From: Rhineura floridana
Lineage: Eukaryota > Chordata > Lepidosauria > Squamata > Rhineuridae
Assembly (NCBI RefSeq): GCF_030035675.1
Contig: NC_084499.1
Location: forward strand, 20,253,953 to 20,317,952
DNA length: 64,000 nt
Direction of reading: 5' to 3'
Shown here: in pieces, positions 21,191 to 30,537 of the stretch
Layout: each line of letters opens with the position of its first letter
Position numbering within the stretch: position 1 is the stretch's first letter
Position numbers and translations under genes: made by a program
Notes under the pieces: model-generated
The model's database searches: none
What the model was told of the DNA's origin: nothing
Seen by the model: only the letters and a program-made list of their open reading frames with translations

Positions 21191-21552
21191 GTGGTTTGAC
21201 TTGCTGTACAGACAACTTCCTGAGTTCCTATCTGTTGATCTCCCTGAAAACCCCACTCTAACTTCTGCCCCGCCCTGTTGAACGTTGCTTTTGCTATTTT
21301 ACGCACAGCGGCTACCGAGGCCTGTTTTGAACTGTGGCTCACCCTGTCATGGGACAATGCTTTCCTAGCTGATCTTTAACTAAAAGAACAATCCCCCTCC
21401 TGGTGTCCGCATCAAGGGGAAACAGCCTATTGTAGGGCAAATGAACAGAATGAGCAGGACAGAGCCTTCAGCAAAAGGGTAACCATTAGGTATACCACTC
21501 CAGCTCTTGAATGCCTCCTGGGGTTGCCTTGCTGTGACAGGAGTTGATTTCA

Positions 21553-21955
21553 ACTAGGAATGGAAGGATCTGTCCAGTTTTGGTTCTCCACATTTCTGCA
21601 GCAATTTGCAAGCTTTTTTTTAAATCATGAAATTCTCCAACATTCCAATGTGAATTTCTCCTAATAAACACATTTTTGCCTGCAGTTTTGATTATTGCAC
21701 ACATTTTTGCAAGCAATTTCCCCCCAATATAATGAATTTTTGTAGGTGGTTTTCACTCATACATTCCTTTCTAAGCACATTTCCCCTTAAAATGTGCATT
21801 TTTGTTTTCAAAACATCGGTCGGGGAGCTGCATCACAAAATTCAGATAAATGTGCATTTCGAAGGACGGCTGTGCTTTGGTACTCGTATGGTTTCAGAAA
21901 ATGCAGTTTTGATAAATCTTGGCTTGAATTCCTCCCCCTCCCCTAATTTCAGCCC
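21553..21955 (+). repeat. AT-rich dispersed repeat, family G
   Basis: GGATCTGTCCAGTTTTGGTTC, GAATTTCTCCTAATAAACAC, ATTTCCCCCCAATATAATG and CAAAATTCAGATAAATGTGC. Confidence 0.65.
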
Positions 21956-22321
21956 TGCAAAATAAATATAGGCACAGGGGCCTTTCCCCAAACTATATTG
22001 CTAATGGTGCCATCTGGTGGAGGAAACCTTGGTTTGAAAATGGCATCCTCTTCACCTTCTGCCTCCAGCTGTGAGGCAAGGAAGCGCTTGTGGATCAGAC
22101 TCCAAGGGCTCACTGCAGCCTCGTAAGGTAGAGAGAGCAGGGCCTAAATCCTGCCGTGAGCTTCACTGCCCAGGTGGGGAAGCTTCAGGGCTAAGAGGAG
22201 CGGAGTCTTGGGTTCGAATTTTGCCTCTTCTATGAATCTTCCTAGGTGACCTCAGGTAAGTCTCACGCCCTGCCCCTCTGCAATGCAGAGAATAAAAGGA
22301 GTGTTTTAACTTATAATAGAG

Positions 22322-22640
22322 ATGGGCAGCCTCAGGCCAAAGAGAATGAATGTGGCCCTCCAATCCTCTCTATTTGGCCCTTCAAAGCCTCTCCCGGCCA
22401 CACCCCCTCTCTCCCGGCCACACCCCTCGCTGTCTCTGCTTTGCACCCTCCTTGAGTGCTTTCGCCCGGTCGGGAAGTGTCTTTGAACTCTTCCATGCCT
22501 GGATAGTGAGGGGCTGGCCAGTTTGTGTAGAAACTAGCCAACTGTCCAAAGGTAAAAACGACATTTTTGCTCTGCCCCATTTTGGCTGCTGGCTCCATCT
22601 GCTACCGGAGGCCCTCAGAATGCTGCCCAGATGAGCATGT
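22322..22640 (-). mobile_element. hAT-like element, family C, reverse copy
   Basis: CACTCAAGGAGGGTGCAAAGC-type, ACTAGCCAACTGTCCAAAGG and CATTTTTGCTCTGCCCC match family C in reverse. Confidence 0.6.
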
Positions 22641-22739
22641 GTTTGTTGGTGTATACAATTCCTCCCCTGCCTTTCACCGTAAGGTCCCAGGACAGGTGAT
22701 AAGGCTGTAATATACCATTATAAAAAGAGATATTGGCCT

Positions 22740-23275
22740 ACCTCCACTCTTGAATGCCAGTTGCTGGGAATCGCAAGCAGGGAAGAGAGGTGCTGTTGCG
22801 CTCAGGTCCTGCTTGCGGGGGTCCCATTGGGGCATCTGGTTGGCCACTGTGAGGACAGGAGGCTGGACTAGATGGGCCCCCTTTGGCCGGATCCATCTGT
22901 AGGGCTCTTGCTATATACTACCTCCACTGATGGAGGCCTCTGAACAGCAATATCTTTGACTCGCACATGGGGAGAGCTGCTGTTGTGCTCAGGTCCTGCT
23001 TGTGGGGTTGCCACAACGGGCTTCTGGCTGGCCACAGAACATGATGCTGGATTAGACTGGGCCTGATCCAGCTGCCAGGTTCTTTTGGTGTGTGTATGTG
23101 TGTGTTACAGCAACATATAAAAAGACAGCCGTCTTCACAGGATTTCCTCACCTCACCACAGCTTTGTAAGGTAGTAGAGAGCAGGACCAATATCGCCCCC
23201 ATGAGCTTCAGGATGCTGGACCACTTGGGCCCCTTTTGGACGGATCCAGCACCAAAGCTCTTTCTTACATCCTTA
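22740..23275 (+). mobile_element. Three successive CR1 3' ends, same orientation
   Basis: 22740-22915, 22921-23085 and 23200-23275 each carry GGTCCTGCTTG- or GGATCCAGC-type CR1 3' sequence. The second starts (CCTCCACT) five bases after the first ends. The third is only the last ~75 bp. Confidence 0.6.
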
Positions 23276-23639
23276 AATGGCTATATCCAGACAGACCTTA
23301 CGTTCTAGGCAGACAAGTCGAGCTTAGCCACTGCCGTAGTGGATGCAACATCCTGAGGAGGCCACAGCGCCGTACAGACCTGTTCTTTGCTGCAGCCATC
23401 ACCATCTGAGAATGACAAAGCCGCTGGTCCATTGGAGGGAGGGTGGCGACGATAAGATGCTGGGCCTTGGAGGGAGGATGGCCACGCTAAGGCCTTGGAG
23501 AAACTGGACAGCTCCAAGGAGTCAGAGGCCCCCGTTGGCTTGCTGGCCACATCCCAGATTTCCACCAAGGGGGAGCAGATGGCAGCGCCCATCGTGAGCT
23601 CCTAGGGTGCAATGAGACAAGTGGGGCTGACTCTTGTTG

Positions 23640-23885
23640 GGTCATAGTGCCCAGCGCTGCCTATACACTTATATGGCGCCAACACTGTTATCTTTTCGGC
23701 GCCAGGCCAAGACTTTCCTCTTCTCCCAGGCATTTTAGCATGTGTTCTATATTGTTTTAAATTTTAAAATTGTTTAAAATTGTTTTTAAAAGATGTATTT
23801 TAAATTGTATTTGTTTTTAGTTATTGTAAACCGCCCAGAGAGCTTTGGCTATGGGGCGGTATACAAGTTTAATAAATAAATAAAT
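23640..23885 (+). mobile_element. L2-like LINE 3' end
   Basis: TTTTCGGCGCCAGGCCAAGAC, TTAGTTATTGTAAACCGCCC, GGGCGGTATACAAGTTTAA and (ATAAA) tail. Confidence 0.75.
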
Positions 23886-23899
23886 ATGGGTCAAAGCCT

Positions 23900-24350
23900 C
23901 CTTGGGAAAGTTGTACAAATGGAGCCCGACCTGAGTACCTGAAGGTACTCGGAGACACTTCCAGACCAGGCACGGGACATCGAAGGTGCACAAGTCCTTC
24001 TTCAAAGCCCTCGCCTGCTCCTCCTTTTGCCTGAGCCCCGCAGGTCACCTCCCAGCCCAAACCCACTTTGATGCCGTGGCCCGGCTTCCGTTCTGAGGGG
24101 GAAGGGGGCCCGCTCTGTCAAAACACTGCAAGGAAGCAATTAGGCGCAGGGGGCGCGGAGCAGAAAGTGCTGACTTTCTCCTGGGGTGCTGGGGCCTCTT
24201 CCGGAAACCCAAGCAGCCTGCCTGATTAAAGCCGTGTGGCGGCAACCCCTCGGCTGAGGTTGAAAGGAGGAGGTCGGCCGGGGCGGTTGCAGAAAGGGCC
24301 CTTCTGTCAAGTTGGCGCTGCGGCCATCGGCCTTCTGCGCTCACTTTGGA
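23900..24350. other. GC-rich unique stretch, no gene recognised
   Basis: Locally CpG-containing sequence (for example GGCGCAGGGGGCGCGGAGC near 24147). Open frames exist on both strands, but none resembles a known protein. Confidence 0.4.
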
Positions 24351-24374
24351 GACATGCGGGCATCCGGAGAGAGA

Positions 24375-24600
24375 CTACGTAAGAACAGAAGAGCCAAGGG
24401 CCATCTAGGCCAGCATCCTGTACTCACAGTGGCCAGCCAGATGCCCCAATGGGAAGCCCCAAAGTGGCAGGATCTGAGCACAAGAGTGTTCTCTCTCCCT
24501 GCAGTTTCCAGCAACAGGTATTCAGAAGCATTCTGACACTGGAGGCAGAACTTAGCCATCATGGCTAGTAGCCATTGGTAGCCATGGCTGCTGCAGGCTG
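24375..24600 (-). mobile_element. CR1 LINE 3' end
   Basis: TAAGAACAGAAGAGCCAAGG, CCAGCATCCTGTACTCACAG, CAGTTTCCAGCAACAGGTATTC and ATGGCTAGTAGCCATTGG. Confidence 0.8.
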
Positions 24601-24775
24601 AGCCCCCAGAGAAACTCACCCAGATTACTAATCCCCCCATACTGGAGGGGGAGCCTAATTGTGGCAGACTAATTGTACCTTATGTCGATTAGCAGGAGGG
24701 AAGGGGCTGGGCCATTTGGATCTTGTTTTCGAAGGCTACAAATATTTCTAGTCCTGGAGCCCTGTATCTTCTCTC

Positions 24776-25162
24776 CAGTGGTGTAGTCGTCCAGGGACTC
24801 AGGGGTCTTAGGCCCCATACTTTTTTGGGAACAGGGTCCCAATGTCTCCAGCATCCCATGAGCCAATCGGCATGAAAAGGGAGTGTGTTAGCCACTGAGA
24901 AGAGTCTTCTAGCATGCTTCCTTGTCCTTTCCTGCTTATTGGAGCCAATCAGAGTGAAAGGAGGGGAGTTGGCCACTGAGAAGACTCTTTTCAGTAGCTA
25001 ACCTCTCCTCTTTTGTGCTTATTGGCTCCTAGGGATGGCTGTTGTTGTGGGAGAAGGCATTAACAAGGATCTCATTCTCAACCCGGCAGGAAAAAAGAGG
25101 GAGGGGCTGAGGCTGTGACTATCATGAAGGGACCCTGCACTTCTGAATTTGCCACTACACTG
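24776..25162 (+). mobile_element. 387-bp hAT-like element (family B) with 8-bp target duplication
   Basis: Ends CAGTGGTGTAG and CCACTACACTG, flanked by the perfect direct repeat CTTCTCTC (24768-24775, 25163-25170). This is the best-preserved family B copy and sets the ends for 657-1082, 16194-16638 and 54130-54275. No transposase coding. Confidence 0.9.
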
Positions 25163-25764
25163 CTTCTCTCTCCCATTCCATCTTACCTGGCTCTTTAGCA
25201 GGGTTTTCGTTCTGCACGCAGAGAAATTAAGCCATGGCTTCTGCTGCTCCATTCACTCGTCTCCTGCTTTGCATGGCATGGAGGCAACTCAGTCACTTAA
25301 TTTGCATCCTGGCTTTGGCAGCATGCTATCCAGTTTCCAAGCATATCGCCTTTCCTTGTAATGTGAAATGCAGATCCCACTCAAATTAGTTAGCGAGAAC
25401 CAAGGGACCCCTACGAAGGGTGCTGAGTGCAGAAGACCAATTAATGGTGCAGTTAGGTAATTTTACCCGATTCTGGAACTATTGGCATTTAGATCTCCCT
25501 GTTTAGGTGGTAATGTGCAAAGAGGGGGACGTTCTTAGCCTTTTGTGACTTTTGGGCAAACAAGAGTACCATTGGGTTCCCTTTGGTGCCACCCCTTCAG
25601 CACCGCCCCTTCTGATTTGTTTTTACAGACTTGTTTTCCAAAAACAAAGAAACAAAAAACGACTTCCACATTCTCCTGAGCGCAACCCCGGGCATCTGTT
25701 CGTACCCTGACTGCGCCACTTGGGGCCACGCTCATTTTATATTTCTCTCTTATGGTCTGCACTG

Positions 25765-25890
25765 ACTGACAGCAGCTCTCCAGGGTTTCAGGCAGGTGTC
25801 ATTCTCAACCCTACCTGGAGGTGCCATTGGGAATCAAACCTGGGCCTTCTGCATGCCAAGCAGATGTTCTAAAGCTAAGCTATGGCCCTT
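25765..25890 (-). mobile_element. tRNA-SINE monomer
   Basis: CAGCAGCTCTCCAGGGTTTC, GGGAATCAAACCTGGGCC (B box reverse) and AAGCTATGGCCCTTC. Confidence 0.75.
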
Positions 25891-26119
25891 CCCAATGGCC
25901 TTAGAGGGTGTCCCCCTCTTGAGATGCTCATATGTATTCACTAGCTTCAAACTGTGGTAAGCCAGCCCCCATTGTGCTTGGTCCACCCCACCCCCACCCC
26001 CCGCTTATCCGGCTGAATGGGTATCTTAAGGGAGTGCAGTTTAATCTGTGATGTCAACAGCTCAGATTGCAAGTCAGTGTAGCTTGTACTGTTTATGCCG
26101 ATGGAATTAGTTGTCAGAG

Positions 26120-26310
26120 GTCACATCCGCACCATACGTTCAAAGTACATTTAAAGCGCATGGCTTCCCCCCCCTCCAAAGAATCCTGGGAAGTGGAGTT
26201 TGCTATGGGTGCTGGGAATTGTTGCTCTTTGAGGAATGACCTACAATTCCCAGGTCTCTTTGGGGAAAATAATGTGATTTAAATGGATGGTGTGTGGATG
26301 CAGCCTTGAT
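26120..26310. mobile_element. Foldback MITE, family D, shorter copy
   Basis: CCGCACCATACGTTCAAAGTA at the left; GATGGTGTGTGGATGCAGCC at the right. Inner arms AATCCTGGGAAGTGGAGTT and CTACAATTCCCAGG. Relative of 38001-38347. Confidence 0.65.
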
Positions 26311-26399
26311 CACAGCGGTCTTCCAGCAAAACTGATCCCAGGTTCAAATATATTAGTAGGGGAACACAGAGATGGGGAGCTGTCCAGGGTGCTGAAAGA

Positions 26400-26752
26400 T
26401 TGTTGTTGTTATATGCCTTCAAGTCAATTTCAACTTATGGCGACCCTATGAATCAGTGACCTCCAAGAGCATCTCTTATAAACCACCCTGTTCAGATCTT
26501 GTAAGTTCAGGTCTGTGGCTTCCTTTATGGAACCAATCCATCTCTTGTTTGGTCTTCCTCTTTTTCTACTCCCTTCTGTTTAGGAGCTATAACGCAAGGT
26601 CTGAGCGAGTTATATCAATGAGATTTAATGGGAAAACTATTAACATAACCATCCTCCAAGTCTACGCTCCAATGGCAAATGCAGACGAAGAGGAATTGGA
26701 AAGATTTTTTGCAGAAGTACAGGAAGAAATTGATCACTCACCAAAACAAGAT
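26400..26752. mobile_element. BovB/RTE LINE copy with 5' inversion
   Basis: 26400-26580 is the BovB 3' end on the minus strand (TTGTTGTTATATGCCTTCAA, CCACCCTGTTCAGATCTTG). 26581-26752 is the endonuclease region on the plus strand, encoding SYNARSERVISMRFNGKTIN and ITILQVYAPMANADEEELER. Flanks share GTGCTGAAAGA (26389-26399, 26753-26763). This is the signature of twin priming. The end of the direct repeat may be BovB microhomology. Confidence 0.88.
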
Positions 26753-27204
26753 GTGCTGAAAGACAGCACAGTCCCCCCCAAAAAAGCCCCCCCAGCCCCT
26801 TCCAGAGTCTGAGGGCATTGCTCTTTGCTCAAGGTATTTCAGTGATGACTGGAAGATAAGATTGTTTGGGGGCTTCGCCAGATGGCGGGGGCAAAAAACA
26901 GGCACACGTGGACTTTCACCTTAGCACTGTTCTTACACAAGACCTGTTCCAGTGGCAATGTCAGGATATTCTGCCCTCATTTTATTTTTTTTGAGGCAGT
27001 CATTTCCTTGCATGGGAGAGGAGTACTCTGTAGGGAAGTAGCCAGTTGGCTGCTTTTTTCTTCTTCTTCTTCTCCTGCTGTAGAAAGAGGGAGTAAAGCA
27101 TGCAATAAATAAAAGTTTGGAACAGTATATTGGAAGAGAGGGAGGCAGTCCTGAAGAGGGAGAGTGCAACCTCATTGGCATTCAACATACGCCATGGGGT
27201 AGGG

Positions 27205-27560
27205 ATCTTAGATATCTAGTTCATTTTTACATGGTTCTTTCCCCTCCCCATTTCATCCTCACAACAGCCCTGTGAGGTAGACTGGACTGAGAGAGAGAGA
27301 GAGGCCTGGAGGGCATTTTCAGTTCTGTGGAATGCTGTCTCAAGTGAGATCCGCCTGGCACCTTCACTGACATATTTTCAGTACAAGGTTACCTTCCCCA
27401 CCCCAGGCCTTTAAGAGAAAGCATTGAGTCTGCTTTATTGTTACTGGGCTGCCAAAACTTCCCGATGGGGTGTGTGTGTGTTTTGCCTTTTATATGTTGT
27501 TTGAAATGTTAATGTTTTATATGATTCCTTCCCCATGCACGCCGTCCCTAAGTGCTTCTG
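27205..27560. mobile_element. SINE fragment (-) and LINE 3' remnant (+)
   Basis: 27205-27310: TTTCATCCTCACAACAGCCC, GTGAGGTAGACTGG (SINE reverse). 27310-27450: TGTGGAATGCTGTCTCAAG, TATTTTCAGTACAAGGTTACC reads like an L2-type ORF end. Confidence 0.45.
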
Positions 27561-27634
27561 TATATGTTTTTAAATGCAAGTCAACTCTGGAGGCCTAAAG
27601 TGATTAATCAATTTAATCAATAGCAATCATTGTT

Positions 27635-27770
27635 AGAGATGGGAAGGCCCAGGAAAAAGCAGAAAAATTATGGGGGGAGTTTTTTCCCATCCCCCCCCCA
27701 ATTTTTCCTGGGGGAGGGGAATTCTGAAAAACAAAACAACATTTTCCGCCCTGGGATTTCACATCTTAAG
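27635..27770. repeat. Short palindromic repeat, family F
   Basis: AGAGATGGGAAGGCCCAGGA at one side; GGGATTTCACATCTTA at the other; G-run and C-run arms between. A second copy is at 49755-49873. Confidence 0.5.
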
Positions 27771-27834
27771 CATCATCTTTACGGGGAATGAGGATTTGAA
27801 CTTGGACCTCACTGATTCTATTCCACCACTCTAC

Positions 27835-27950
27835 AGTTCCCATCTTCCCTTGCCATTGGCCATGCTTGCTGGGGCCGACGGGCATTGTAGCTTAGCACCA
27901 TCTGGAGGGCCAAAGGTTTCCCACACCTGCTGTAACCACTATGCCACATT
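27835..27950 (+). mobile_element. hAT MITE (family A), left end lost
   Basis: CTACAGTTCCCATCTTCCC, CATTGGCCATGCTTGCTGGG, GGGCATTGTAGCTTAGCACC and TTTCCCACACCTGCTG. Confidence 0.65.
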
Positions 27951-28626
27951 GTGCTTTTGCAGAGTTTCACGCTGACTTACACGAGTTTCAATGGTTCAGC
28001 ACAGGAGTGCCCAGCCTCTCCTGAGATGTATACATATTCTTAGCTGACATGGCTAAACAGCAGTTGCATGATGTGGCCTGAATAAAACATGCCTAGAATC
28101 AGATTCTGAGAAATTTGGCCCCTTCCATACCCATGCTGAGTGAGAAATGATATTTCTTGCAGCTTACCTTTTATGTGTCAAGTGTAGTATTTCTTTGGGT
28201 GGTTGCAAAGTGTCGTGCTGTTTTAGAGACCTCTTTTAAATGCAGTTTACTTAGACCTTTCTCAATATTTGCTTTTGGGCGACAGAGTTTGCACACTGCT
28301 TTAAAAAAAGATGAGGGTGGGTGGGAAGGAAATGGGATCACCTTGCACTTTGCTCCTGAGGGTTTGCAGGTTTGATTTTGCCCAGTGGAATGAAAAAGGA
28401 AGGACCAAACAGATGTATTATTATAATAACGTACTATAATTATAGTTATTATAAATTATTGATATTTATATTAGTTGCTTGCCAGAATGGTTTCTAAATG
28501 GTCAGCTGAGGCAACAAGAATGTCTAATGGGAAATGTAGTCAAGGAAGTGCTCTACCAGTGAACAACAGCTCTTCCCCTTCGTTTGCATGAAGGATTATT
28601 CTCGGTTGGGTATGGATGATCCTGAT

Positions 28627-29080
28627 GAACATGGGAAGCTGCCTTATACTGAGTCAGAACTTTGGGCCACCTAGCTCAGTATTGTCTGCACTGACTGGCA
28701 GCAGCGGCTCTCCAGGCTTTCAGGCAAGGCACATTCCCAGCCCTACCTGGAGATGCCACTGGGGGTTGTACCTGGGGCCTTCTGCATGCAAAGCAGATGC
28801 TCTGCCACTGAGCTATGGCCCTTCCCTTAAAAAAAACACAAGATTCTAGTCCTTGTACTTCTGGAGAAAGAGCTGCATTAAATAGGAGTGCAGGAAGCTG
28901 CCTTATACTGAGTCAGACCGTTGGTCCATATAATTCAGTATATTGCCTGCACTGACTGGCAGCTCTCCAGGGTTCCAAGCAGGAGACATTCCCAACCCCA
29001 CCTGGAGATATCGTTGGGTGTTGAACCTGAGACCTTCTGCATGCCAGGCAGATGCTCTGCCATTGACCCACGGCACTTCC
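28627..29080 (-). mobile_element. Dimeric tRNA-SINE with linker
   Basis: Two SINE monomers in the same orientation (28887-29080 then 28627-28826 on the minus strand), joined by a ~60-bp linker reading GTACAAGGACTAGAATCTTG on the element strand. Same arrangement at 32412, 52640 and 61016. Confidence 0.82.
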
Positions 29081-29187
29081 TCAAGCATTTTTTATGATAA
29101 CACAAACGTCCTGGCATTAGGAAATTAGTATGCTAATTAACATACACAAGCACACACATGCGCATTGATATTTGCATGTGTTTTTTT

Positions 29188-29483
29188 TTGTTGTTATGTG
29201 CCTCCAAGTCGACTACGACTTATGGCGGCCCTATGAATCAGCGACCTCCAAGAGGATCTGTCATGAACCACCCTGTTCAGATCTTGTAAGGTCAGGTCTG
29301 TGGCTTCCTTGATGGAGTCAATCCATCTCTTGTTTGGCCTTCCTCTTTTTCTACTCCCTTCTGTTTTTCCCAGCATTGTTATCTTTTCTAGTGAATCAGG
29401 TCTTCTCATGATGTGTCCAAAGTATGATAGCCTCAGTTTCATCATTTTAGCTTCTAGTGACAGTTCTGGTTTAACTTCTTAAA
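29188..29483 (-). mobile_element. BovB/RTE LINE, 5'-truncated
   Basis: Encodes MMKLRLSYFGHIMRRPDSLE, EGSRKRGRPNKRWIDSIKEA and AISRSRLGGT stop on the minus strand; tail AACAACAA at the left. Confidence 0.88.
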
Positions 29484-29774
29484 TAGAATACATGATATTC
29501 ACGCACACATCTACACACATGCATGTGTTTTAAATAACTTAGTTATTTAAAGTTTTAAATCACTTAAAAAAAAGTAAATACATGATACACGTGTTCATAT
29601 ATGTGCTATATATACACCTACACTCTGAGTTTGACTCAGAGGAGACCAAGTGAAATCAATGACTCTGAGTGATGTCCATTACTTTGAACAGGTCTACTCT
29701 GAGTAGGACAGACACATACACGAGCTTATTACATGGTAAATACATGGCACTCCGTAAAAGACATGAAATTCAGC

Positions 29775-29945
29775 TGTGAAGCTCCCCGGGTGACCTTGGG
29801 GGCCAGTCACTGTCTCTCTCAGCCTAGCCTACCTCACAGGGTTGTTGTGAGGATCAAATCGGGAGGGGAAGAACTATGTTTGTACTCCCCCTTGTGCTTC
29901 CTGGGGGAAAGAGGTGGGATATGAAACAAATGAATAAATAAATGG
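29775..29945 (+). mobile_element. tRNA/L2-tail SINE, head missing
   Basis: GTGACCTTGGGGGCCAGTCA, CCTACCTCACAGGGTTGTTG and (ATAAA) tail, 370 bp upstream of the TOR1B start. Confidence 0.75.
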
Positions 29946-30059
29946 GTCTACTGCAATTTCATAAAAATAGGTATCAAAGCATTTTTACAATTTTTTTAAA
30001 AAAAAAACACAGACCACCGGCTGATTATTTCGAAGCATGTTGTTTTTCTCTCTCTCGCT

Positions 30060-30314
30060 GACTCACTTTGTTAATTTGGCTGCATCAGCCCCCTGGCGGC
30101 GGCGAGGAGGATAAAATCCTCGGCAAAGTCCGTGCAGAAGGCGCCCGTGTCAGAGATAGGCAGGAGACACCGCCCGAGACGAAGATGGTGGCCGTAGCTT
30201 CCAGGGGAGGGCGGGAGTCGGCGCGGGGGCTGCTGGGAGTTGTGGTCCCAGTTGTGGGAGAGGGCGGGTTTTGCAGCGCGGCGGGGCTTTGCCGGAGCCG
30301 GAGCGGCGTCCGCC
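30060..30314 (+). promoter_or_regulatory. TOR1B: TOR1B CpG-rich promoter
   Basis: A GC- and CpG-rich block begins near 30090 and runs through exon 1. No TATA box is evident. Visible motifs are AAGATGGTGGCCG at 30182-30194 (YY1-like) and, on the minus strand at 30231-30248, CCACAACTCCCAGCA, close to the ZNF143/STAF site. Both are typical of housekeeping TATA-less promoters. Motif names are from general knowledge; binding is inferred. Confidence 0.6.
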
Positions 30315-30537
30315 ATGCAGCTGGGACCGAGCCGCCTCCTGCCTCCTCCGCTGCTGCTGCTGCTGCTGCTGGCCGCTGCCTTGGGGCTGCTTCCCTGCGG
30401 GGCTGCGCTGGAGCCCATCAGCGTGGGCATCGCCATCGGGGCGGCCTCGGCGCTCACCGGCTACCTCTCCTCGCCCCGTTTCTACTGCGCCTTCGTGGAG
30501 TGCTGCCCCGGCGAGCAGGACCGGCCCAACGGGACCG
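30315..30537 (+). CDS. TOR1B: TOR1B coding exon 1 (signal peptide and N-terminal hydrophobic domain)
   Basis: The exon encodes residues 1-74 plus one base. Residues 13-19 are seven Leu encoded by seven uninterrupted CTG codons (30351-30371). [20 protein letters not shown] is the membrane-associating segment typical of torsin-1. CysCys at 63-64 and an N-glycosylation sequon (NGT, residues 72-74) follow. The donor is ACCG|GTACTG, phase 1. The ATG context (CCGCCATGC) is acceptable, and the exon lies in a CpG-rich block. Confidence 0.93.
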
